A stretch of 64,000 nt of DNA from Endomychus coccineus (GCA_958510875.1 OY294070.1:21009631-21073630); one strand, 5' to 3'; shown: positions 44,929 through 57,615, counted from the first letter of the stretch. The notes: generated from the sequence alone by a model not told the origin. Translations and numbers: made by a program.

Positions 44929-45839
44929 CATTTTTTTGTATTTTTGTAAATAAAAAATTATCTTAGAAGAGGGGGTGAGAATAGGGTTAATTTAGCGTTC
45001 AGGGGTGAATGGGTGGCCTCAATCAGATTAGCTCAATTCTTAAGAATGATCCACATCGGCCACAGAATATTATTCAAAAAAAAGTTTCCCGATAAGACGA
45101 ACTGCTTTTTTTTTAGAAAGTTCCCAAGCTTATTGACTGGACTATGTAAAAAAGGGCCACCATCACTGCGTCGTCATCCTCCATTGTGTACAGCTTTGCC
45201 ATAAAGTTGTACATGGCCACGTCTTTTTCACACATTTCGCTATTTGATCTTGTTATTTTGCAAAACTAAATTTTATTAGGATTTCATCCATAATCGAACC
45301 CGGTACCTAATTATCTTGCCCATCCTCATTAGGGTGTTTACGGTCTAGCAACTAGAACCTGCCTTGGTCTCGCAATTCGAAAGTGACCTTTTTAAAATTT
45401 TACCTGCCGTCGAACAACTCGGCACTGGCCGCGATGTTTTGAATCTTACCTGAGGGTTACATGTATCTATGAATGATTGAAAGAACCATCTCGGAACTAT
45501 ATCAATTCAAAACAGGACTGACTACTCCTGATCAGTCCGCATACATTTTCCTCTGGGGATTCCTCAAGGGCAAGATGTATGTCGAGCGACCCAAATATTA
45601 ACGTACCCCAAATAAAAAACTCACAAGTAATGGAAAATCGATTGAAACTCTCAATAAGACTGCATTAATCGTAATGGTGCCCAACTTCCAAGAGTTCTTC
45701 CTGTTGGAAATAAAAATGACATAATATTGACAAGAAACTGTGAAAATATTCATTTCAAAACAGAAACTTGATTAAATTTCCTTAGATTTAAATATTACGT
45801 TTGTGTTGTCAATATCCACTAACTATTTTCTCGTTGCAG

Positions 45840-46291
45840 ACTGCCGAGGAGCGATTGAAGGAAGACGAGAAGAGACACATGTGGGAAGGACGGAAGACCT
45901 ACATGGAATTGCCCAGAGGGGAAGCGATACTGCGCGGATTCCGCAGTCAGACGTCGACATGTTATCCGGAGAAATCGCGAGGCCATCAAGACATCCCGAA
46001 CTGCATAGTGTCCTACGTCACGAACTGCATCGTACCGATCAACGAATGGACTCACAACGAGATCGACCTCATCCTGGATGTGGGCAATCAGCTGTACATC
46101 GATTCATACATAGCCTACTCGCCCAAAGACAAGAAACTCGGTTTGCGCAACGTGCTACGCACCATCTATATCATGAACAAGAAAGGTCACGTGATCGTCT
46201 TCAAACCTAACTTGCTGGAAGGTTGGAACGGACCTGGGTTGTCCAGGAACCTGGACAAGTTCTTCTTGCAGGAGACGTTCACGATGGTGTG
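45840..46291 (+). CDS. Main gene exon 13: module 6 N-half
   Basis: Acceptor TCTCGTTGCAG and donor TG|GTGAGT; phase 0 in, phase 2 out, residues 1548-1697. It starts with the charged helix TAEERLKEDEKRHMWEGRK. Module 6 follows: GEAILRGFRSQTSTCY, keeping ILRG and the Gln, then HQDIPNCIVSYVTNCIVPINEW, where the nucleophile column is Asp. The W...G..LY segment is NEWTHNEIDLILDVGNQLY. The rest is the insert LRNVLRTIYIMNKKG, FKPNLLEGWNG, and LSRNLDKFFLQETFTMVW. A tightly coding, GC-rich exon. Confidence 0.9.
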
Positions 46292-48750
46292 GTGAGTGAA
46301 TTTTGTATATTTAGTAGTTGCTTTACAGAATGGACCAGTTTATAGTAACTTAGTACTTTACTATTCGAGAGTTTATCGAAATATGAGTCTCAAGCATGAT
46401 TTAACTTTTTTCTGGTGGTTGCAGCGCTTTGGACCACATTTGATCAAAGTATTCATAAAATAGATACTATTATTCGGAACGTTTGTTTGTCCAGAGGACA
46501 TTTCAGTAAAAAAAATAAGTCAACAGTTTTGATTAGAGGCGCCTTTTACGAGATTTTCAAGTCTTTTTAGGCATTTAAGGGGGAAAATCAACGATTTTTG
46601 TTCAAATTTTCACGAGGTCTAATTTTTGTCTATTCTTATGTATTTTGACACGCTGAACACGATGGTATAGCTTGAATTTGGATTAACCCCGCGCTCGAAA
46701 AACTGACCATTTTTTAGACTCAAAAATGGCCATTTGTCGATTTTTTGCGATTTGAGACAAAACTATGAGTTGTATGGAAAAATGTTTGAACAAATGTTGT
46801 TGGACAAATTAATACGCAATTTTTGACTCTGGTCCGAAGTCGATTCAAGGTTGTGGGCCCAAGATAGGGCCCATTTAGTGTGCTTTTTTAGCACATTGAA
46901 AAATGGAGTATATGTCAAACAGTTTTTTTGTTTTTTCATATTCTGTTTTGGTGGGAAGATAGTATTTTTATTTCTCTCCTTTCGGTTCCTGGTATTTTGA
47001 CCTACCTCATTTTTTGGCGTCAAAATCGGCCATTTTGAAAAATCCGTATTTTACGGATTTCAGACGGAATACCTACGTTATCGATCTAACACTGAATTGA
47101 TTCGAAAGATTTTATTATTCCGCACCTAATATCCAAAATTCAAGCATTTTGGTCCAAAGACATAACTTTGGCGACATGTTGAAAATTTTGGACCACCGAA
47201 AAATTCAAATTTTTTGAGGTTTAAAATTTTTAAGGAAATCCAAATTCTACGTTCTATTACAGATTTTCATAACGAGTATTTTAAGTTCAAGCAGATCGAT
47301 TTGGGTCGAGTAGAAATGAAGCTATCCTAGTAAATGTGTTTGGGCCTCTATAAGGCCCAATTTTGGGCCAATCGACAAAATCTTGGAGCAAATTACATCG
47401 GCTATTTGGGTTTGAAACAGCGTACGGAGATTCGTTCACAATTACAAGTTAACGAATTTCATCATAAAAAACTAGCGCGGAATTTCATTTAGCGGCAATA
47501 AGCGAGAATCGGTACAATAAATTCCTCGCGCGAAATTATACTTTCTTAAATGTTTTAAATTGCACCTAAATGCTTATAATCGTTTTGTGTGAATGTGTGA
47601 GTGTATGTAGACGTGTGGACGTGTATATGTATGTGACCGTGACATGATGTCACTATAGGGTGTTACATATCAAAATCATCATCATCTAATATACTGATTT
47701 CTGGCTAGGGAAAATAATCGGAACATTCATTACCTTCACAATGCTTAATGAGCTACAAAGTAATCCTAATTTTTGAACGAACACTTACCAGTACAATTTT
47801 TCGAAACTAGGTTTCCCTCTCGTGTAGTCGAAAGTATAAAAAAATTACTTAGATATTTGTTATTATTGTGTTTCAAGAGTGAAAAACTTTCTTGAGAAAT
47901 TTTGTGACCTGAATTAAAAATACGTTGGGCTACACTGGTTTGTCACCTTTATTTTTCTTTCTATGGGCAAAATGTTCTTTATACCGTGGTAGAATATTCC
48001 TCCTAGTTTGGTCCATTGAATTTTGAAAACGACGCAAACGGTTTTGTAAATCCCAGATTTGTCGACATCGGAAACTTCATCAAAGGTGTTGCCGAAACGG
48101 TTTACTACTATAAACTGGACCAACTGTATTTATGTGCTACATACCATAGTGCTTGATAATATCTTGAATTGGAGGCTCCTCCGGAGAATGATTCTTGTGA
48201 ATTAAACTGAAGCTGCTTCTGTTACTGACGACGATCGATTGCACAGTTTATTGAACATTCATAGCTGAATAGTTTCAGGGTTTAAATTTTTGGTGATTTT
48301 CACAAATAATGATTTGCTTACCATTTTTAATCCGGATCATTGGACATTTCTTATTGACCTCCCATGCGAAACTTGATGTTGATTCAATGCCAACACATTA
48401 AAACTAAACCAGGGAAAGACAGCAAGTATTCTGTTCTCCACATATACGGATTCAATTACCATAATGAAGCAGACATTTGGGTGCAAGGTATTCAAATGAC
48501 TGAGGAAAGCAATGTGTTTGTCCCAATAATGCTACCAAATTACTAATTTGTCGTCGTTAGATCCAATTCAACATTTTTTCCATCACAAATGCTACTTCAG
48601 CTATCACCAAATACTCCAAAGTATCAGTTTGGGTTGATACCGTATTGCAACATCCTCTTTCCAATGGGATTCTCCAAATTGAGATATTGGATTGTACAGA
48701 AAAAAGTAGCTAGGAAAGGTCAATAAGTAGATCCTACCATTAACTTGCAG
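46292..48750. other. Intron 13
   Basis: 46400-47500 has the look of an unclassified interspersed repeat (many TTGGGCC, AAAAATGGCCATTT motifs) but no ORF. 47500-48750 shows nothing recognisable. Ends TTAACTTGCAG. Confidence 0.45.
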
Positions 48751-49006
48751 GTTTATGGATCAATATGTCTGTATATTTTTCAAAAAAGGCTACTATTACG
48801 TATTCGATCCTCACGACAGAAATGCCACGGGTTGTAAGACGAGATGCCCAGGATGGGCCTGTGTTTTGCGATTTGAAAGACTGGAAGATTTGGCTTGCAA
48901 GGTGGTGAACAACTTGAAACCGGATATACCAGAAGAGGAAATCGAAAATCGATACGCTTTCATTCTGTTGATGTTGGAAGGTGGTGTTTGTCAATGTGAA
49001 GACTAG
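48751..49006 (+). CDS. Main gene exon 14: module 6 C-half and stop
   Basis: Acceptor TTAACTTGCAG; phase 2 in, ending at TAG 49004-49006. Residues 1698-1782 read FMDQYVCIFFKKGYYYVFD, then PHDRNATGCKTRCPGWACVL, then RFERLEDLACKVVNNL. Asp-x-His is kept although the N-half has no Cys. It ends in IENRYAFILLMLEGGVCQCED, which closes the gene. No transmembrane segment follows, so a soluble protein is likely. Confidence 0.9.
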
Positions 49007-49321
49007 TTCAAGGTGCTTTAAGTCTAAAATCGAATCAACTACTCTCATATTTTTTGTAACTGATTTTGTACGCCGGTTTTATTTATTTTTGGTATAAATT
49101 ATGAATGGTTATCGAGCTTTATTGGTTGCAGACTCTTCATGGAAGAGTCATCAATCAGGTTATCAAGTTCAAACGAAAGGTGATGATACAAACATATATT
49201 ACCCCTAACGATTTTGGTGTTGTGACTTTGTCCTGAAATATATGTCACATATAAGCATCAAAACTTACCCCCAATAATAATAAGTGACCCCAAGAAGTCC
49301 ACTTATGATCCCATTTGCGCT

Positions 49322-49393
49322 AATAAACTAACTGATACATTTTAGAGAGTTAATCTAGATTTAAATGCATAAACATGTAACATGTTCAATAAA
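49322..49393 (+). promoter_or_regulatory. Candidate polyadenylation signals
   Basis: AATAAA at 49322-49327 and 49388-49393, 316-387 bases after the stop of the main gene. AT-rich DNA yields such hexamers by chance, so support is weak. Confidence 0.35.
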
Positions 49394-49459
49394 ATTTCGG
49401 ATCATGATGAATCAAGTACATATAAAATTCAGAGCAATGATCGTGATAAATATTTGTTG

Positions 49460-50610
49460 GCTCAACCAAAAGGAATATTTGTACCAGGTTCAAAGAGAAG
49501 AGAATTATTATCATGTTCGTACTAATAAAATTGATAAGACCGCCGTAGCAAACCATGTCTTACAAACCGGGCATACAGATCTCTAAAGTGATGGAGAATG
49601 CAATCAACATCGAGCTCATCCAATACTTAGAGTGCTCCAAAATCGTGAAAGACTGGCAATATGACTTGCGTTAGCATAGATCAACAGGAGACCTGCTTGC
49701 CTACGTAACACATGTATGGCAGATATCTATTGAAAAATATGGGGGAAACTTGTAGCTGATCATTGGATATTTCCTAGGGAACTTTCGTCATATGGTTTGT
49801 CGCCTCAACTTTGTCGCTTACTGTCAAGTTTCCTCTCAGATAGATCACTCCATGTCTGGTTGTTGACGGAATATCCTCGGATACAATTAACGCTGGTGTT
49901 CCACAGGGATCCGCCTTAGCACCAACGTTGTTTCCTATGAAGTCTCCTATATTCATGCCCGGGATCACTACTTGCAGCACCTTCTCACGGGATGATCATG
50001 TGAGGTCCATTGCGAAAACCGCTTCACAAAAACTTGAGTTTCTATTCTGTACCAAGAGTTATTTTACATCCCAGCAGCTCCTTATAATCTACAAAACACA
50101 GATTCGACTTGTCCTGGAGTACTGTTCACATTGTTGGAGTTAGTTCAGCTCCCAAACGTACTTTATCCACAAGAAGCTTTTCGTTTGATTGATAATTTCA
50201 CACTTGCGAATTCATTGACCTCTCTAGATCATTAGAAATCTCGTCTGTTGTTCCGCCACGAGAGATTCTAGATAGGTGGACTAGCTCGAACTAGTTACCA
50301 CTCCATTGTCAAGCTCGAGTCCTACCAGAATAAGTTTTTCTATCGAACGGTGACGTTGTGGAATTTTTTGCCTAGTGAGGTCTTTCCCTATGCTTTTAAC
50401 CTCGAAACCTTCAGCAAAAATTCGATTGCCTATCTGCTCTCCCATCCCAACGTTCCACCGCTGGCTCACACGATGTTCTTTAAACATAGTTTTTCTCTCG
50501 TGTAGGCAAAGTATAGAAAAAGAATACAATTACAAAACTCGGTCAAATCTCAAGAGATAACGATGAACCTTTCTTAGGGATATTAGAAGCTACAGAAATG
50601 TATAAATATC
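49460..50610 (+). mobile_element. Penelope-like relic interrupted by a LINE
   Basis: VRTNKIDKTAVANHVLQTGH (about 49517-49575) is a GIY-YIG-region segment. It breaks off at 49586, where LINE sequence begins. After the LINE, ILEATEMYKYHLLNCNLSP at about 50580-50640 resumes the expected end of a Penelope endonuclease region. The nested order implies the LINE inserted later. Confidence 0.6.
49587..50523 (+). pseudogene. LINE reverse transcriptase relic
   Basis: It begins within the ISKVMExAINIE block also seen at 34.64 kb and continues with STGDLLAYVTHVWQ. It then has shifted pieces of the later domain, including AGVPQGS-like sequence near 49890, a YNLQNTDSTCPGVLF-like thumb segment near 50085, and a conserved end. 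Many stops. Region 50300-50500 matches the end of the LINE at 59.65-59.95 kb (inverted). Confidence 0.75.
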
Positions 50611-50658
50611 ATTTATTGAATTGTAATTTGTCTCCCATTAAAAAAATTGTTATCTATT

Positions 50659-51375
50659 AGTCCAGGCTGTGAACCGGAATTTTTTCGCATTAGCTCCAGG
50701 AGGTTCTCAGGATCATTCATACACCTTAAAACCTCTTGAGAACACCAACCCCACCCACCCTCAATATGTTGTTTTGCAATTTACGTGTTTTTGTCATTTC
50801 GAGTGCACCAAGGAGGTTTTTTGGGTCGCTGAACACGAATCCATAGCCAGATTTACTTGCAATCCATCGTAGGGTTGGTCGAATCGGCAAAATAGGCCAA
50901 TTTCGCACCCCTAATATGTTATTTTGCAATTTACATCATTTTGGCATTTCGAATGCACCAAGGGAGTTTTTTTGGTACGATGGATTGCGAGTAAATCTGG
51001 CTACGGATTCATGATCAACGACCCAAAAACCCCCCTTGGTGCATTCGAAATGCCAAAAAGACGTAAATTACAAAATAACATATAAGGGATGCAAAATTGA
51101 CCAATTTTGTCGATTTTACCACCCTTACGATGGATTGCAAGTAAATCTGGTTACGGATTCGTGATCAGCGACCCAAAAAACCCCTCTTGGTGCATTCGAA
51201 ATGCCAAAAACACGTGAATTGCAAAATAACATATTAAAGGTGGGTGAGGTTGGGGTTCCCAAAAGGTTTCAAGGCGTATGAATGATCCTGAGAACCTCCT
51301 GAAGCTAATGCAAAAAAATTTTTTGGATTAGAACTTATATGTTTTTTTTTATTTTCCGGTTCACAGCCTGGACTA
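50659..51375. mobile_element. 717-bp near-perfect palindromic MITE
   Basis: Ends AGTCCAGGCTGTGAACCGG (50659) and the inverse CCGGTTCACAGCCTGGACT (to 51374). Nested direct and inverted copies of a roughly 250-bp segment fill the inside. TTTGGGTCGCTGAACACGAA, TGCACCAAG and ATCCATCG each recur three or four times in both orientations. Non-coding. Confidence 0.88.
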
Positions 51376-54300
51376 TAATAGGATTATTTAGCTGGAATAA
51401 AAGAGTGAAATGTCGCCTTTTAGTCCCTAAAATGAGGGAGTCAACTGCAAGTTTTAATCTCTGTGGGGCAAAAAGAAAATTATTAAGACAAGATGGATTG
51501 AGCGTAGCGACCGAATGGTAAATGCAATCCACTTGAAATTTTGATGCAAACTAGATATGATGCTCGAGATTCACTGGCATTCAATGTCGTACCTTGAACC
51601 ATTTTGGAATGATTGACCAGAGCGCTCCGTCGAAATACTCGATGCTATCCGCTTTGTTTCGCGCACTGTTCGGTGCGCCAATTATCTGGCAGATTGTAGG
51701 GCCGCCTACGTTGCCCAAAGAGAGATTTTCTGTGAACTAATTCAGGTTGAGTTTTAAGTCTGGGGAGGAATTTTTTAACGGAACAATCGATCGGCTGTTC
51801 CTTATGACTCCTATTTAATAAAAATTTCCGCAAAATATAAATATTATGCTTTAAATTTACTGGTTTGTAAACGTACATCCGTATCTTTGGCAGTGCTGAA
51901 GCATCGAGCTCAAGCAACTAGACAGACTGCGCCTCGCGCTCTTGTGCGGAAGCATGAATCTATTCTTTCGACACACTTATTCATTCCTTAACCTTTCGGT
52001 GGTATGCGCAGCGTCTGACCGACGTCTTAGAAATAGTTAGATTTAACAACCCAGAAAAATTGACAGTCGCTTGTCTTCAGACGATGCATGGCGTTTCAGA
52101 TAATTGTTTGTCACTTTCCAAATATTAGTCATTCATATGTATCGAAACAAAGACAACTTGATGAAGTGATTTAAGTACACTCACCATCAATCCTGTAACA
52201 ACTTTAATCCCTTAACAGAAAAAATAATTGATTTTAAAGAAAGATTATCCGATTAAGGATTAATTGTAAAGACCCATTCTAGTTGTTTCTATCATGATGC
52301 CTGGCTTGGCTGGCGGAATGAGTATGAGTGAAGAAGAGTCTTGTTATTTTTAGTGCTTCACATGAGAGCGAGAATTTGTCGATCTCACTCTCGCTTTCGT
52401 GACGAGAGCGACATTCGAAACAAGACTACAACCGTTTTAACGAGAACGAGTCCAAGTTTTCAGATCGAGATCGAGAATTTCAAACAGATTATGAAAAAAC
52501 TAACATAACTTCAACTTACTTTTAGTATTTCGTTACTTTCTTAATTCATGTCTCGACGTTTAAGTTGTAGTTCCGAGTAGATACTAACAATGCGCACGCA
52601 TTTAATAAATAAATATTATTTATTTTAAAAACAATCATAACTTACCATATACAACGAATACTCAAGCAAAGAATAAATATCTTTATTCAAAAAAAGTCAT
52701 GTATTACACAGCAAACGGGAACTCATTTATAATTATTTATGAAATCAAATAATTATTTCATCTGGAAGGAAATATCTAAAGGAACTGGGAATATGGAAAC
52801 CATAATATATTAAAACATTTATTTAAATTGTAAACATTAAGAACTCACACATATATTTTGTATAAAAATATTAAATAAAATATAAAGAAATTTAAGTACA
52901 TATAAAATATAAAAATACATAGAGCATAAAATTATTGGACGAAATTCATAGAGCACTACATCATATTCCAAGTTCATTCATTATAAATGTACTGCATAGT
53001 GTATATTACAAAAATGAAAAAAAAATGAACATTGGACATATGACAAATCATGAATCAAAAATTGTACATTTTCGGTCAAATCCAAAAAATTGATTGGCTC
53101 ACGAGCCTATCAAGAGATTGATTTTAATTTTGATCTTGGTTCATAGTTGTTATAAAACTTTACAAACAATAATGATAATAATAATAGGCGATAGATTATA
53201 TTAACAATATCGTTTGATGACTTTGCTGGCAGATATAGGAAATTATCAGCTAATAGATATCTTGATATTTTACATTTTACATACATTATTTCACCTTGTG
53301 AAATGTATGTGAAAAAACCAAAGGAAAGCGATTTTAGATAAGTTTTACATTACATTTTACTATGTTTTAGTATTTTTTTTACGTTCTGCAAATTATAAGA
53401 AGTTCTCATTTATCCGGATGTTGCTTTTATATTTTATAATAATTTATTCTTTCAACCAAAGCGGCTCTATTTTTCTTCTTGATTCAGTTTTTATTATTCG
53501 ATTATAAAATAAACAAGTGAATAAATTCATTTTATTTGTTTTGGTGAAATTTGTAACAATTTTGTGTTCAATATTTTCTTATATCTGCCTCAACTCTGTG
53601 TTGATCCATCATTCCCATATTTGAGGATATTGTATTCCAAAAGGAATCGAGTAGCCAGTGAACTTAATTAAATCTATCTTAGCGAAGGAGGTATATTAGT
53701 ATTTCGCTAAAATGGATTTTGAAATTCACACAATTTATGTCTAAGTTAAAAGAAACTTGAATTAGATTCCCAATTTAAGTCTCAATTGTCATTAATAATA
53801 AGTGAACATTTGCTAAGAAAAAGTTCTTAAAAGTTTTAATACAGAAATTTTCAAATCATTTTAATGAGGCCACATAATCGTTTTGTGATGTACACAAGTT
53901 TTTAAAACTTAAAAAAAAACAAAGGTCGATCTCAAATATGAAGTAGTTATAATAAAATAAAGTTTGAAAATCGGAAACTGACCCAACCATTAAAAGCTAA
54001 ATGGTGACGTATGTCAGCCAATTAATCGCGAATATTAATAGATTAATAATAATAATGAATTAATAGATTAATCTATTGGCACATGGTTCATAAAAATTGA
54101 TATGAGCGTTTAGTTAGAAGAATGATCAAATCCTAGATAATCTTATAAGCTCAAACATATATTATGAAACATTTTCTGATCGAATTCGTATTTTTCTAGT
54201 TGAAAATTTAAAAAAATTTAATGGAAAGAAGCTCTTTGCCTGAGGTTGTAAAAAAATTAGAAATACTCTTAACGACGAATTTTTATTGTATAAGAATAAT

Positions 54301-56220
54301 GCTATACTATTCTCTGGAAGCTTTTGTTAGAAAAATTATAGCTATGGTGGTAGCTGTTACTTTGTGGTAATTTATCATATTGATAGGATAAAACACTATT
54401 AATCTGTTTTTATATCACTTATATTTTCTTATTCTTATCAACCTTTATTAACTTTTCGAATTAATAGGGATACATTTGGCTCTTCTGAAGGGGGGCAGGG
54501 GCGTTGAGTGGGAAAAATGTTTGTTATATCAGTATTTCCACACAATTATTGAATTGGCATATCAAAAAATGTATAAATGAATTGAACATTATTGTTGTCG
54601 AATTAAACGAATTCTTGAGTTTCGTCTTAAAACCCATTATTTATTGAATACTAATGAAATGTAAATAAAACGTAAATTTCCACTTCAATAACAGATTATT
54701 AACATTATTATTTGTTATATTTAAATTTCAAAATTCAAATATATATCTAATTGATTTTATAATATTTATAATAGTTATTTTCGTTAGATGCAAGTTGATT
54801 CAGCTGAAAAAATTAGAATTTATTCATAACTTTCTTTTTCTTATTCCGATTACGATATTTTATTAATAATTGACAACCATAGTTGAGATCAAATCTTTGT
54901 TAAGAACTTGCATTTTGTTTCATTGTTATACTAAATTTACAGGTAGAAGGTTCGTTTCTGTATTTAATATCACAATTTCATTTTAACATCATATTTTCGG
55001 AGGCTACAATTTATCACTTCAATAAATCTATATTCTTAAATACACAACTTTTTAAAATCTGCAAAAATACTTTCATAGTTTTCTATAAATGGGGTAGGAA
55101 TGTATTTTTTACATTTTCATTTGAAATTTTCCATATTATTGACTTCATCGGATTATTATTGTACCCACGTTTTACATACGAATTAATTCTGCATATAAAT
55201 AACTTTCTATAATTTATTTGAGAGTTGTAAGATAAAAAGAGAACACGTTGTGCTCTTATGCGGATTTATTCTGTGTTCCTTTTAATCCAGAGGGCGTTGC
55301 AGACGCATTCCAAAAGTGAAATCTGAGTTTGAGGTTATCAAAATATTGAATTTCCCCAATGTCAAGAAGCGTTATTAAACTTTTGGAAATAGTCAAATTT
55401 AGCATTGATGTAGATGGATGTGGTACATCAACATAAATGAGAAATTCCCTGCATTTTTTTAATTTCCTCATCTTCGGAAGTAACATTTACTGAAGAATAC
55501 AAAGGTCAGTCGTATTGCGAACTCCCTTCTATTTTTTTCAGTGTTGATAATATACCCTCAGATCAGCGTAAAAGGAACAAAAATTGAAAAACAGGGAGAA
55601 ACATCAAATGATTATTGATATAAATTATTGAATATGTTCCGATGCAAGTTACATTCAAAACTGATTCGAAAAAAAACATTGACAGTAATAACAATTTTAT
55701 AAATACGGCTCTGAACAACTATGTGTATAGCAACTCAAGCATAGCATGACGTACCTCCACTCCTGGTCTCCTTGCTAACTAGTAATGTCTTCTCGCAATA
55801 GGACAACACCTATGGCGCTGAATATCATGGGACCTGTCGAATTGGTCTAACAACTAGCTGCTTAGAGGTTGTTTCTAGGCCTGCTTTCCATGTGGCTGCA
55901 TAACTTCAGACCTATTGAATACGCCTAGCAACTATTTAACAGGTTCTTACACAAGTTCTCCAATGTGTCTGATGTTGGTTAATCCCGAAGGATGTTTGTA
56001 ATGGTATGGCAGAGAGCGGGAGTAGGGAACAAAGGATGGCGATGGGTACAGCAATACCTACTAACATGTAAACCAGAAACCTCATTCAGGTAACATCTTT
56101 GGAGTTGTTTCCTGTTAAACAAACGTACTCGAGTAGAGAATAGGGTCTTGTGTCATTAGCTTATTGAGGAATGAAAAATGAGGACTCCAGAAGTCATACA
56201 TTTTCTTTTATTATTATATA
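51376..56220. other. Intergenic region between the two genes
   Basis: About 52500-55500 is very AT-rich with few repeats and several TTTATT blocks. It could include a long 3' UTR of the minus-strand gene, since it lies downstream of that gene's stop. 51500-52450 and 55500-56220 are richer in GC. No ORF with recognisable motifs was found. Confidence 0.45.
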
Positions 56221-56868
56221 GTCGAGGAAATGAAGCAGGAAAAAGGCAAAAGTAAAAATAATCGGCAGAACCCATTTCGATGATTTTTTTTAAATCGATT
56301 TAGAAGTCATTCAAAAAAATCTCACCAGTTTATTTTTTATGCTATGCATTTTAGCATTTCTCCAGAGGAAAATCCATCTTTCATTTTCAATATTATCTCC
56401 TGGAAAAACATTCAAAAAGATGCATTTTCCTCTGAACTGGTAACATTATTTCTAAATGATTTCTAGAATCGATTTAAGAAAATCATTAAAATCGATCTGC
56501 CGATTTTTTACGCCATATTTGGCCATTTTCTCAACATTTTCAATATTATCTCCTGAAAATGCATTCGAAAAGATGCAATTTCCTCTGTAGAAATGCTAAA
56601 AATGCATATCATGAAGAATAAACTGGTAATATTTATTTTTAAATGACTTCTAGAATCGATTTTAAAAAATCATTAAAATCGGTTCTGCCAATTTTTTTGT
56701 GCCATATTTGGCAACTTTCTCAACTTTTTCAATATTATCTCCTGAAAATCCATCCAAAAAAATGCGTTATTTTCCTCTGTAGAAATGTTAAAATGAGTAT
56801 CATGAAAAAATGATCAAAATTGGTTCTGCCAATTTTTTTTTCGACCTTTCCTGCTTTATTTCCCCGAC
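56221..56868. mobile_element. MITE with three internal tandem repeats
   Basis: Ends GTCGAGGAAATGAAGCAGG and CCTGCTTTATTTCCCCGAC are imperfect inverted copies. TTCAATATTATCTCCTG recurs at about 56388, 56548 and 56726, each followed by a CATTC/CATCCRAAAARATGC block and TTTCCTCTG, so the interior is a roughly 160-180-bp unit in three copies. Confidence 0.75.
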
Positions 56869-57260
56869 TTATAATAAGAGAATAAAATGTTCCTCATATG
56901 ATTTCAGGTTATATATTTTGTTTAATATGAACCTTATCAAGGATTTAGGGAATGTCTTCATCGAAAACCTACCGATAGCGGTTCCTAAAAAGTGGTTGTC
57001 GCAGAAACGATGGTGAAAAACATGCATACCATGAAGACCGATGACTGGTTGCCAGTCCTAATAACTTCTTATTATTTTCCGATAACCGGATTATTTAAAT
57101 CACATGGTGGCGGAAATTGATCAATATATTTACCGAACTAAATCGTCAATGGAATTTGAATCAGTTTCGAATTTTGGTGAAATTCCTCCGAAACAAACGT
57201 GTCAAAACATTAAAAGCTACAAGTACGAATAAAGTGACAAGTCTAACTGTTACCGACCAT
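56869..57260. other. Likely 3' flank/UTR of the minus-strand gene
   Basis: No gene recognised; adjacent to the stop of the exon at 57261-57615. Confidence 0.4.
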
Positions 57261-57615
57261 TCACTTATCCTTTGTTTCGTTCTTATTAGCATCCTTCGGA
57301 GTGTACACAATTTCTGCGTATTCCGTTTTGTCGTCTTCGTTTTTGATAACTGCTTTGACTCCGGGATTGGCCAGATCTAGTTCCGCATAAACGACACCTT
57401 CTTTGGTACCTTCCTGGTTGCCATTATCGGGATGAGCTAAGGTTGTGTCCAAAGGCACTTTGATTTCTTCCGATTCTAAAGGCTGGGGTTCATTTTCCGA
57501 TTGGTCCGACGGCAATTTTTCTTTGTTCTTCCTAAACAGGGAAGATATGCTGGGCATGGGTGGCAGGTGGAGTTTTGTACGTTTGGGTCTATCGTCTGCG
57601 CTTTCTGTATCGCTA
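57261..57615 (-). CDS. Terminal coding exon, acidic cytoplasmic-tail-like C terminus
   Basis: Read on the minus strand, the exon begins after acceptor AATTCGTTTCAG and ends at a TGA (57263-57261). With the 28-nt exon upstream the frame is open throughout. It encodes a basic start (DDRPKRTKLHLPPMP, SSLFRKNKEK), then an acidic, Pro/Asn-rich region. Two tyrosine motifs follow: EGVVYAELDLANPG, which fits the ITIM pattern [V]xYxxL, and KTEYAEIVYTP, which fits TxYxxI. This is typical of an intracellular tail of an adhesion or signalling receptor. A Fasciclin-3-like Ig protein is possible from memory of its tail but is not established; the extracellular exons are outside the window. Confidence 0.78.

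Larger units (their letters stand above)
37382..45839. other. Intron 12 (8.5 kb)
   Basis: It holds a dispersed repeat, a 270-bp tandem repeat, the 3975-bp foldback element, a GC-rich block and another foldback MITE (listed). From 44926 to 45839 no gene is recognised. Confidence 0.7.
4997..49006 (+). other. Whole gene: multi-module C76-like cysteine-protease repeat protein (5' incomplete)
   Basis: The fourteen exons are 4997-5296, 8967-9617, 12310-12473, 14279-14485, 15953-16088, 19979-20995, 22809-23136, 25403-25752, 27280-27717, 28183-28448, 35369-35750, 36978-37381, 45840-46291 and 48751-49006. All junctions are GT..AG and phases match at every join, giving 1782 codons and a TAG. Six repeats are visible, with N-halves starting in exons 1/2, 3, 6, 8/9, 11 and 13 and C-halves in exons 2, 5, 7, 10, 12 and 14. 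The pattern Q-x13-C, then about 129 residues, then D-x-H in module 2 fits the catalytic layout known for herpesvirus tegument deubiquitinases. This is fold-level inference; no search was run. Function and tissue are unknown. Confidence 0.8.

Noticed and set aside
45270..45340. tRNA-like B-box (GGTTCGATTA, minus strand)
   Set aside because: No matching A-box distance or cloverleaf could be drawn.
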